NCBI GenBank assembly: GCA_900553105.1
Contig: USCE01000060.1
Location: forward strand, 1-7,564
Source of the DNA: an uncultured Sutterella sp.
GTDB lineage: Bacteria; Pseudomonadota; Gammaproteobacteria; Burkholderiales; Burkholderiaceae_F
DNA length: 7,564 nucleotides
Direction of reading: 5' to 3'
Shown: one piece after another, positions 1 through 6,567 of the stretch
Position numbering within the stretch: position 1 is the stretch's first letter
Layout of the letters: each line of letters begins with the position of its first letter
Made by a program: the position numbers and the translations under genes
Notes under the pieces: generated by a model
What the model saw: the letters and a program-made list of their open reading frames with translations, nothing else
Databases searched by the model: none
Told to the model about the DNA's origin: nothing

Positions 1-27
1 GGGCTCGGAGATGTGTATAAGAGACAG
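1..27 (+). other. Nextera Read 2 adapter remnant (non-genomic)
   Basis: These bases match the 3' part of the Nextera Read 2 transposase adapter and end in the 19-bp Tn5 mosaic end (9-27, AGATGTGTATAAGAGACAG). This is library-construction sequence left in the assembly, not genome. It creates a false start of an open frame on the + strand (ATG at 13) and appends a few meaningless codons to the truncated dcuC gene on the - strand. Genomic sequence starts at 28. Confidence 0.98.
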
Positions 28-1010
28 GCAAAGAACTCGGCGCAAATGATCAAACTCACAATACCGGCAAACATCTTGCCCATGGCTTGGAAGAAGGTTA
101 GAGCATCTTTGAAGACGCGCTTGGGATCACGCAAGCGGATCAATTCGACAATGACAACCAAAATCCAAACGAGCATCAGGGCCGAAATCGTATTGAGCTT
201 GACACTGGTGATGACGAGTTTGGAGAAAGTGACCATCAAAACAATCGGTAAGCACGGGAAAAGAGCATACCAGCTCGGGACTTCTGGAGCATCAGACTTT
301 TTCACTTCAGTAACTTCTGCGTAGACATCATCAGCTTTGCGGTCGTAATAACGTTGTACAAAGTAGTGAGCTATACAGACTGCGATTAAAGTCGGGATGG
401 CAACCGGAATTTGGCATTGAACAAAGTAAATAATAGGATCGAGACCAGCTGTGCGAGCTGCCAAATTGGCAGTTCCAGCTGCTGGTCCTAGGGTCATACC
501 TGCGGAGGTTCCGATAACGGCAGCTGCGGCTGCTGCAGAGACACCAACACCAGTGAGAATCGGGAATAAAGCCACCAACAAAAGCATGGCAAGCCCGGCA
601 GCAGAAGGAATCATCATTACGAGGAATTGTCCGACCAAATAACCGCCTACAAGCACCACGTAGGGAGCTTTAAGCATTTGCAGAGGTTTGACCGCAAGGT
701 TAACAAGAGCTCGGGCAGCTCCAATTTTATCCATATAAGCAGCAAAACCACCGGCTGTCATAATAATGAAGCCGGTACCGGCACTTTGTTTGGTACCGAT
801 GTTACGTAACAGGTCGACGATGTCAAATCCGATAAAGCCGGATGTTTTCATCCCTTTGGGCAAAATGTTCGTTTCGCCTACAGCGATAGCGAATAAGAAA
901 ATAGCCAAACCCGCAAAGAGCAATACCATGTGTGTTTGGTATCGCTTAATCATTGCCCAGCCAGCGAGAATCGTCACGGCAACGGCAAATAGAGCTAATA
1001 GAGTTTCCAT
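28..1010 (-). CDS. dcuC: DcuC-family anaerobic C4-dicarboxylate carrier, 3' end missing
   Basis: This is an inner-membrane carrier for C4-dicarboxylates (fumarate, malate, succinate), which in the DcuC family works mainly in succinate efflux or exchange during anaerobic growth. Reading from the ATG at 1010 gives 327 residues without a stop before the adapter; the family is usually about 450-460 aa, so roughly the last quarter is lost. Several hydrophobic membrane segments are visible (about 2-18, 27-44, 80-92, 117-133, 138-152, 198-218, 248-262, 275-291). Stretches resembling my recollection of E. coli DcuC are GGFAAYMDKIGA (87-98), VKPLQ (107-111), LVALFPILTGVGVS (145-158) followed by an alanine run, and the hydrophilic loop after HYFVQRYYDRK (215-225). 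A GAGAGG Shine-Dalgarno lies at 1016-1021, about 5 nt before the ATG. The gene is divergent from the porin. DcuC versus a close paralogue such as DcuD cannot be settled from the fragment. Confidence 0.85.
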
Positions 1011-1106
1011 ATAAGCCTCTCGAAAGTTAGAAAACACATTCTTGAGTTGTGTTGCTAACGAGTTTCTCATTGTTGAGGGCATAGGGATAAGTGATCCTGT
1101 GCCAAG

Positions 1107-1120
1107 TTAATTTGCATCAA
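1107..1120. promoter_or_regulatory. FNR/ANR-like operator (TTAAT-N4-ATCAA)
   Basis: The 14 bases read TTAAT TTGC ATCAA, one mismatch from the FNR/CRP-family consensus TTGAT-N4-ATCAA. The centre (about 1113.5) is about 103 bp upstream of the dcuC ATG and about 147 bp upstream of the porin ATG. A class II activator at -41.5 would place the dcuC start near 1072, giving a 5' leader of about 60 nt; a weak CTATGC/TATCCC-like -10 lies in that area (about 1079-1088, - strand). E. coli dcuC is FNR-activated, which fits. The match alone is seen; regulation is inferred. Confidence 0.45.
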
Positions 1121-1130
1121 GAGCAAATTA
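1108..1130. repeat. AT-rich inverted repeat beside a T7 tract
   Basis: A perfect 8-bp inverted repeat, TAATTTGC (1108-1115) and GCAAATTA (1123-1130), with a 7-nt spacer, is followed by seven T residues (1131-1137). It overlaps the FNR-like box. With only two G/C pairs per arm it is a poor terminator, and it lies between divergent genes where no terminator is expected, so a protein-binding operator or UP-like AT tract is more likely. The rest of the 1011-1260 gap shows no gene and no convincing consensus promoter. Confidence 0.4.
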
Positions 1131-1195
1131 TTTTTTTCTAGACGGAGTCGATGATATTTTGCGTGGAGTGCAACTCAATGTTTCGTTTGGAACTA

Positions 1196-1224
1196 TTAGA
1201 AAGAACAGAAACGTGTTTTACGAT
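1196..1224 (+). promoter_or_regulatory. Tentative sigma-70-like promoter for the porin
   Basis: A TACGAT -10-like hexamer (1219-1224) lies 17 nt after TTAGAA (1196-1201), a poor -35 with three matches to TTGACA. It would start transcription near 1231, about 30 nt before the porin ATG. It is the best pairing I could find in the gap, but it is weak and other arrangements are possible. Confidence 0.2.
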
Positions 1225-1260
1225 GAATGCATTCTTGTTCCGTGCTCATAGGAGACAAAA

Positions 1261-2313
1261 ATGCAAAAAGTTCTATTAAGTGCCTTGTTGGCTGGTTTCT
1301 GTGTCACTCCGGTAATGGCTGCGCAAGTCGAGGTCTACGGATTAGTTGATATTGGTATTCAAGCTTCCAAGATGGGTAATGATGATTCCACGTTTTCTAT
1401 GGAAAGTGGTCAACGCTCTGGTTCTCGTGTTGGTTTTAAAGGTTTTGAAAAAATCAGTGACTCATTGGAAGTAGGTTTTGTGCTAGAAAATGGGTTTGAT
1501 GCTGACACTGGTACTTTTGCAGACGAAGATCGATTCTTTAACCGTAATTCATACCTGTATTTAGAAACCGATTATGGCACGTTCAAATTTGGCCGAACCG
1601 GCGCGTTAGTTGGTGGATGTAACGGCGGTATATTTGCCGTTTCTGCTTCTCCTTTTGGTATTACGTGGGGTTTAGCCGGTGCAAATAAAACCATGCAAGG
1701 TTTAACATCTCGTGTTGACAATTCTATTACTTATAACACGCCGAAGATGGCGGGTTTCACTTTCTATGGTCAGTTCTCCAATGGTACAGACGGAGATGAC
1801 TATACCGATGAAAATAAGGCAGAGCGTTACATCGCTGTGGGCGCCCGCTATAACGTCGGTAATTTGGATGTTCGTGTTGTTGCGGACCGCACATTGGCTA
1901 ATGGTCGCTTCGAAAGTGAAGATCAGGTTACGGCTGGCATTACGGCAAACTACAAATTTGACTTTGCTCGCGTCTATGCAGCATACCAATACGCTGATAA
2001 TGTTGAGCGTTTCTCCAGTGGAGTTCCCTATCGTCCTCGGAATCTTAACCACTCCCATGCATTCCTTCTTTCTGCCAATATTCCTGTAGGCGGTATAGAT
2101 CTGTTGCCTCAAGTAGGTTATGTCGTTGCTGATGGTGAAAATGACAAAGAGTACGATCGCTTGGGATTAACAATGGGGGCAAGTTACGATCTTAGTAAGA
2201 ACATTGACCTTTATGCGGCGGCAACGTATGTGCGCTGCGGAAAAGATTTGAAAGATCACGAAGACGGTGACGATGGCTGGGAAGTTATTTCCGGCATCCG
2301 CTATTCGTTCTAA
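1261..2313 (+). CDS. Gram-negative general porin (Porin_4 type)
   Basis: This encodes an outer-membrane trimeric beta-barrel pore for small hydrophilic solutes. The 350-aa product begins with a Sec signal peptide (K3, hydrophobic 4-15, predicted cleavage after VMA at residue 20). The mature protein starts AQVEVYGLVDIG, the usual first strand of betaproteobacterial porins. Further family marks are SRVGFKGFEKISDSLEVGF (55-73), a first-hairpin/strand pattern RFFNRNSYLYLETDYGTFKFGR (91-112), a probable constriction loop 3 around 113-150, NSITYNTP (154-161), and a C-terminal strand ending IRYSF whose last Phe is the BAM recognition residue. Length is normal for the family. AGGAG (1250-1254) stands 6 nt before the ATG and supports this start. 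The mature chain has two cysteines, C120 and C326. The hydrolase gene follows 22 bp downstream. Substrate specificity cannot be read from sequence; Sutterellaceae-type genomes often carry several such paralogues. Confidence 0.95.
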   Translation: MQKVLLSALLAGFCVTPVMAAQVEVYGLVDIGIQASKMGNDDSTFSMESGQRSGSRVGFKGFEKISDSLEVGFVLENGFDADTGTFADEDRFFNRNSYLYLETDYGTFKFGRTGALVGGCNGGIFAVSASPFGITWGLAGANKTMQGLTSRVDNSITYNTPKMAGFTFYGQFSNGTDGDDYTDENKAERYIAVGARYNVGNLDVRVVADRTLANGRFESEDQVTAGITANYKFDFARVYAAYQYADNVERFSSGVPYRPRNLNHSHAFLLSANIPVGGIDLLPQVGYVVADGENDKEYDRLGLTMGASYDLSKNIDLYAAATYVRCGKDLKDHEDGDDGWEVISGIRYSF

Positions 2314-2335
2314 TTAAATAGCAGGAGATTCGAGA

Positions 2336-3124
2336 ATGAGAAAAGTACTTTTGAGTTTTCTTTTGAGTTCCTTGTTTGTAGCGACCTCCGCTAGTGCCTT
2401 GGAAAACACGGTTAAGCCGACAGTGACGCAATTGGGAATTGATGCTCCGAAATCGGGTTTGATCATTGGCAATTCCTACTCGTTTTATAACTGTGGAGTT
2501 CACAGTTATCTTCGCGGTTTAACGCGTGAAGCTAAGCAACCTTGGAAGGCTCGCATTTTGACGATGAGCTCTGCTATGTTGTCATTCCATAACGTCAAGG
2601 ACTATTTGGCACCGGATAAAGAAATGGATCCGTATGCGAAAGAAAAGCCGATGTTTGACGTTGTGTTTTTGCAAGGCCAGTCCAATGAACCGATTAATGC
2701 CAAACGTAAAGCCACATTCCAAAAGTATGTTGCTTTGCACGCAGAGACGATCCGTAAGGCTGGGGCGGTTCCCATTTTGGTAGCGACCTGGGCTCGTCAG
2801 GATAAACCCGAGGATACTAAAGCGTTGGCCGATGAAACCATTAAGGCCGCAAACGCCAATAATGTCATGGTACTGCCTGTGGGTTTGGCCTTTGCTGAAA
2901 GTCTCAAATTACGCCCAGATCTTGTGATGCATCAAAGCGATAAGAGCCATCCGTCGGCTGCAGGTTCATACCTGTATGGTGCGATGATGTATTCCGTGTT
3001 ATTCAAAAAGAGCCCGGAAGGTTTTAAATATCGCGGAGAATGTGAAAAGCCGCTTAAAGAAGCTGATATCAAGCACCTGCAAACAGTGGCTTGGAATACG
3101 GTAAAAGAGTTCTACGGTTGGTAA
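2336..3124 (+). CDS. Secreted SGNH/GDSL-type hydrolase (DUF4886-like)
   Basis: This is a predicted exported esterase- or deacetylase-like enzyme of the SGNH superfamily, 262 aa. A signal peptide is clear: MRK, hydrophobic core 4-17, then ASA with cleavage after residue 21. No lipobox cysteine follows, so it should be soluble in the periplasm or secreted. SGNH blocks are recognisable: block I IIGNSYSFYN with catalytic Ser47; a block III equivalent LQGQSNEP (112-119), with Asn117 as possible oxyanion residue; and block V SDKSHPSAAGSYL (201-213) with the DxxH pair Asp202/His205. The GNSYSFYN, LQGQS and HPSAAGSYL pattern resembles DUF4886-type proteins rather than classical GDSL lipases. AGGAG (2323-2327) is 8 nt before the ATG. 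With a 22-bp gap after the porin and a terminator behind it, it is almost certainly co-transcribed with the porin. The substrate is unknown: acetylated glycans, peptidoglycan or esters are all possible. Confidence 0.8.
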   Translation: MRKVLLSFLLSSLFVATSASALENTVKPTVTQLGIDAPKSGLIIGNSYSFYNCGVHSYLRGLTREAKQPWKARILTMSSAMLSFHNVKDYLAPDKEMDPYAKEKPMFDVVFLQGQSNEPINAKRKATFQKYVALHAETIRKAGAVPILVATWARQDKPEDTKALADETIKAANANNVMVLPVGLAFAESLKLRPDLVMHQSDKSHPSAAGSYLYGAMMYSVLFKKSPEGFKYRGECEKPLKEADIKHLQTVAWNTVKEFYGW

Positions 3125-3155
3125 GTTAATACAAGTCTTTTTGTCAATTTAATGA

Positions 3156-3198
3156 CACATCCTCATCGTTCGGTCCTTTCGATGAGGATGTGCTTTTT
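3156..3198 (+). terminator. Rho-independent terminator of the porin-hydrolase operon
   Basis: A perfect 13-bp stem is formed by CACATCCTCATCG (3156-3168) and CGATGAGGATGTG (3180-3192) around an 11-nt loop. It is followed by C and five T residues (3194-3198) on the + strand. It lies 31 bp after the hydrolase stop. It also lies just beyond the stop of the convergent helicase gene (3218), so the hairpin may help end that transcript too, although the - strand side lacks a good U tract. Confidence 0.9.
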
Positions 3199-3217
3199 AG
3201 ACAACCTTGCCCTAAGC

Positions 3218-6200
3218 TTATAAGGAAAGCTTGGAGAATTGAGTCAAGAGGGCTGCTGTCATTGGTGTTTCCAATTCCCAAACAAAAGAGATCGGGCACT
3301 CACCTTCGTGTTTAACGTGCTTGACACGGCCGAGGTAGACAAAGAGTGGTGTGACAGAACCGTCTTTTTTGCATCGACGAACAAAGAGATGGGCTTGCGG
3401 CGCATCTTTGGTGAAGTCAATCCGACAATATCTTTGGCCGACTGTGCTCTCCAGTGAAGTTTTGGATTGGCTTTGCCAGTGGAAATGGCGCTCGTTCATG
3501 GCGTAATCATCGTAGCGAGTGGTTAGGCCGAAGAGTTTTTCGTCTTTATCGATGGTTACGAAGAAAAAATCGGCATTACCGTGAACACTTTTGGCATACA
3601 TTACGCCGGCGGACAATGAGTAAGCGGTTTCGCATCCAAATGCGCCCAATGCTGATTTTGCAGGGTATGACGCATGCAGTTCCAAAGGAATTGCATCCGG
3701 TAAGGGCGATGGCGGGCTGATGAAGTCAGCGTCGTTGGCTAATGCTTCAAGGGTTTCCGTGATCGTTACTCGACGTAAATCATTGTATGCCAGTGTTTTG
3801 TAAAGTAGTTGAGCGGCAGGCATATTGCCCCCTAGCTCTTTAATATTTTCCGCCATCCAGTCATAGGCAAAGCCCACCCAAGTTGCTTTATCTTTGTCAG
3901 ACAATTCGTCAAACGGAATTGGTTGGCGGAGAGTGCGCAAAAGCGTTTGAAGCGCTTCATAACCATTTTTTTGAAATATGCGTGCGGCTTTTCGCGAAGT
4001 AAGCTTGATTACTCCTTCAAAAGTCGGTGCTTTAAATCGATCGGGAAGAACTAGCGCAAGGAAATCCCTAAAGAAAATCGGTTCATTGTCTTTGAGCATG
4101 CAAACCCATTCGCTGGCTTTCATATGGCGGTGTGCTAAAAACGCTTCAAAGGAGATTTCGTGTTCTTTTCGAACAGAAGCCCAGTCGCGCAAATTTTGCA
4201 AAAAGTCATCTCGTTTGAATCGTCTGATTTTGAGATTTTTGAGCACGTGCTGCATGGCAACTCGCTCGAAAGTCAGTGTGCAACCCATTGGCAACATGTT
4301 GGCTTGCGGGTTTAGAACAAGTGAATAACTTGTTCCGCTATGCGGGCGCTTAAGAGCGGCCAATCGAGATTCAAATGAGAATTCATTCTTAGCGGCGCCC
4401 ACGAAATCTAGTACTGTAAGTTTTAGTTTGTCATCAAAAAGACGAAGACCGCGTCCTAGTTGTTGCGTAAATACTGTAATGGATGAGGTCGGGCGTAAAA
4501 AGAGTACGGTATTAACCGAAGGAATGTCCACGCCTTCGTTATAAACGTCGACTGCGCAAACAAATTGCAACTCGCCTTTTAAAAGTTTTTCAGGGGCGGC
4601 CTGTCGTAGCTTATCGTCGGTGTTGCCATCAACAACTTGCGCTTTGATCCCGTTTTGATTAAAGACATTTGCCATGTGTGCGGCATGCTTTCGACTGGCG
4701 CAAAAAGCAATGCCTTTAACTTGGTTGAGGTCGGGTAAATAACGATCAATAGCGCTCAAAATGGCATTGTCACGTTCAAGTGCACTTTTACCTTCTGTGT
4801 AGGCCCGTTCAAGTTCTGCCGTGTCATAGTCTCCATTTCGCCAGGTCATGGATTGTAACGAGACCGGATCGCTGACCATGAAGTAATCAAACGGCACGAG
4901 AAGTTGTTGATCAATGGCACTGGCAAGGCTTAATTCGGCTGTGATGTGATTGCCGAAAAATTTAGCAACGTTGATGCCATCTGCTCGCTGTGGCGTGGCG
5001 GTCATGCCGAGGAGTATCTTGGGCTTGAGTTTTTCGAGCAGATTGCGATAAGACTGTGCATGTGCGTGATGGAACTCATCAATGACCACGTACTCAAATT
5101 GTTTAAGCGTATCGGCATCAAGTTTGCTCGCTAATTGAATAGACATGAAGACGAAGTGCCCTTCGCTGGCACGAGAATCGCCGACATGGAGTTCTCCGAA
5201 ATTTTGATCGTTTAATACAAAACGGAAACTACTTAACGCTTGCTCCAAAATTTCCCGACGATGCGCGATAAACAGTAATTTTTCCCTTCGACCCAGTTCT
5301 CGAGCGCGATCACGATAGTCAAAGGCCGCAATCATTGTTTTACCGGTACCGGTAGCCGCCACAATTAAAGAGCGCTTCTCGTTATGTCGGAGCCGTGCGA
5401 CCCGTAGTTTGTCAAGGATATCTTGCTGATAAGGATAGGGCTTAATCGCGATATGGTGATAGCTTGAAACTACCGTTTTCTTACCGTCTTTGGAAGCTCT
5501 TGCCTCGTTAATCGCTTCAATGAACCGATCTTTGTCACGTTCAGGATCAAAGCGCTCAAAGCGTTCGGGGTCTGTAACATAGGCCTCAAAGATGGTGTTC
5601 ATGCGGTCAAGAACTTCAGGCTCAGTTGATTCTGTGATCTTAACAGTCCACTCCAAACCGTAAGAGAGTGCAGCGCGAGAGAGATTGGCGCTACCGGTAT
5701 AGGCGGTGCTTAATCCGTTAGGACGCCTGAAGATGTAAGTTTTAGCGTGGTGACGAGTCGTTTTAGAGTCGTAGCTCACGTAAATTTCAGTGTTGGGTAA
5801 GGCCGCCAGACGTAGAATGGCTTTAGCATCGGTTGCGCCCATGTAAGTTGTTGTCGCCACTCTGAGTTTGCCACCTCGATGAGTGAACTCTTCGAGCGCA
5901 TTTAACAGTGGATTTAATCCCGACCATTTCACAAACGATACAAGCCAATCGATTTCAGTGGCGCTGGCAATTTCTCTTCGCATCTCTTCGACAAGGGAAG
6001 GTTCCCCTTGTGCTCCCGTAAAAAGTGTTGTTTGCGAAAAGGAACTAGCGGGTCGAAGAACTTTTGACCAAACTTGATCGGCCGGTACGAGAGTCGAATC
6101 AGCCGCTTCTAGTAAAACTGGGGGCAGTATAAGGGGGCTTTTGAGACTGTCCGGAATGTTATGCAACTGAGATAGAGCGTTTTGCACCATGATCGCAACA

Positions 6201-6415
6201 CTTTGAGTTTTCTCAGAGCTTTCAACCTCTCCTAAGCCTTCAGCAATGGCGCGCCTAAGAGCGAGTTCTGCATGGCGTCTAAATAGTGTGGCCAGCAATT
6301 GATTGTCGATGAGTCTGTCCTTCAAAGACAGTTGTAAACCTTGGAGATCTTCTTTTTGTTTTTCAGTCAAAAGGCATTCATATAAACCGATCAGAGAAGA
6401 GTTGTTGTCTGGCAT
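3218..6415 (-). CDS. PLD-like nuclease / SF2 helicase / DUF3427 fusion protein
   Basis: This is a large (1065 aa) predicted cytoplasmic nucleic-acid motor. Residues 1-125 are a mainly helical N-terminal segment I cannot assign. Residues about 130-285 look like a single phospholipase-D-type nuclease domain: H223-A-K225 followed by GSANL (241-245) and GLEW with Glu255. Residues about 320-690 are a ResIII/DEAD-like SF2 helicase: Walker A AATGTGKT (353-360), motif II DEFH (446-449), motif III TATP (472-475), motif V NEGVDIP (626-632) and motif VI QQLGRGLR (651-658) with the arginine finger. The C-terminal part, about 700-1060, matches the style of DUF3427 (VTITETLEAL; FFVTIDK; YDDYAMNERHFHWQSQSKT at 968-986). 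The length is typical of such fusions and no frameshift is seen. AGGA (6424-6427) lies 8 nt before the ATG. The gene stands alone between two hairpins. The combination suggests DNA or RNA processing, repair or anti-phage defence; the exact role is unknown. Confidence 0.9.
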   Translation of the reverse strand: MPDNNSSLIGLYECLLTEKQKEDLQGLQLSLKDRLIDNQLLATLFRRHAELALRRAIAEGLGEVESSEKTQSVAIMVQNALSQLHNIPDSLKSPLILPPVLLEAADSTLVPADQVWSKVLRPASSFSQTTLFTGAQGEPSLVEEMRREIASATEIDWLVSFVKWSGLNPLLNALEEFTHRGGKLRVATTTYMGATDAKAILRLAALPNTEIYVSYDSKTTRHHAKTYIFRRPNGLSTAYTGSANLSRAALSYGLEWTVKITESTEPEVLDRMNTIFEAYVTDPERFERFDPERDKDRFIEAINEARASKDGKKTVVSSYHHIAIKPYPYQQDILDKLRVARLRHNEKRSLIVAATGTGKTMIAAFDYRDRARELGRREKLLFIAHRREILEQALSSFRFVLNDQNFGELHVGDSRASEGHFVFMSIQLASKLDADTLKQFEYVVIDEFHHAHAQSYRNLLEKLKPKILLGMTATPQRADGINVAKFFGNHITAELSLASAIDQQLLVPFDYFMVSDPVSLQSMTWRNGDYDTAELERAYTEGKSALERDNAILSAIDRYLPDLNQVKGIAFCASRKHAAHMANVFNQNGIKAQVVDGNTDDKLRQAAPEKLLKGELQFVCAVDVYNEGVDIPSVNTVLFLRPTSSITVFTQQLGRGLRLFDDKLKLTVLDFVGAAKNEFSFESRLAALKRPHSGTSYSLVLNPQANMLPMGCTLTFERVAMQHVLKNLKIRRFKRDDFLQNLRDWASVRKEHEISFEAFLAHRHMKASEWVCMLKDNEPIFFRDFLALVLPDRFKAPTFEGVIKLTSRKAARIFQKNGYEALQTLLRTLRQPIPFDELSDKDKATWVGFAYDWMAENIKELGGNMPAAQLLYKTLAYNDLRRVTITETLEALANDADFISPPSPLPDAIPLELHASYPAKSALGAFGCETAYSLSAGVMYAKSVHGNADFFFVTIDKDEKLFGLTTRYDDYAMNERHFHWQSQSKTSLESTVGQRYCRIDFTKDAPQAHLFVRRCKKDGSVTPLFVYLGRVKHVKHEGECPISFVWELETPMTAALLTQFSKLSL

Positions 6416-6444
6416 AGCTTAAGTCCTGATAGATCGTTAAAGGC

Positions 6445-6482
6445 AGCCTAACAGCCAGATCCGGTGCTCGTCAATGATAATA
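6445..6482 (-). promoter_or_regulatory. Possible promoter region of the helicase gene
   Basis: Two weak sigma-70-like options occur on the - strand between the serB terminator and the helicase start. One is TTGACG (complement of 6469-6474) with an 18-nt spacer to TAGGCT (6445-6450). The other is a good -10-like TATTAT (6477-6482) without a clear -35. Either would give a leader of roughly 25-60 nt. Because a hairpin separates this gene from serB, a promoter of its own is expected somewhere here; which element is used is a guess. Confidence 0.25.
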
Positions 6483-6518
6483 AATCCGGATATTGCGTAA
6501 ATTGATTCAATAACAAAC

Positions 6519-6550
6519 GCCGCACTGCTCATTGAGGTGAACAGTGCGGC
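6519..6550 (-). terminator. Probable intrinsic terminator of serB
   Basis: A perfect 9-bp GC-rich stem, GCCGCACTG paired with CAGTGCGGC (6519-6527 and 6542-6550), encloses a 14-nt loop. Reading on the - strand it follows the serB stop by 17 nt and continues into GTTTGTTATT, a T-rich but interrupted tail. The + strand side is followed by an A-rich stretch (6551-6560), so termination is expected only in the serB direction. It separates serB from the helicase gene. Confidence 0.75.
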
Positions 6551-6567
6551 AATTAAAAAAGAGTTGA

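Noticed and set aside
13..324. Small + strand open frame starting near the left end
   Set aside because: Its ATG is inside the adapter, and the frame is antisense to the conserved dcuC reading frame.
517..540. GCN-rich stretch that looks like a small repeat
   Set aside because: It encodes an alanine run within a conserved DcuC segment; E. coli DcuC, as I recall it, also has an alanine cluster there, so it is ordinary coding sequence.
1131..1137. T7 tract after an inverted repeat as an intrinsic terminator
   Set aside because: The stem has only two G/C pairs per arm and lies upstream of two divergent genes, where no transcript needs to end.
1702..2112. 136-codon - strand open frame within the porin, and a 125-codon + frame at 1712-2089
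   Set aside because: Both overlap a full-length porin with clear family motifs, lack recognisable domains, and look like shadow frames.
3213..3232. Two AAGCTT palindromes close together near the helicase stop
   Set aside because: Short six-base palindromes inside and around codons, with no longer symmetry; probably chance.
3978..4328. 116-codon + strand open frame opposite the helicase
   Set aside because: It is antisense to the conserved helicase/DUF3427 coding frame and has no ribosome site or recognisable motif.
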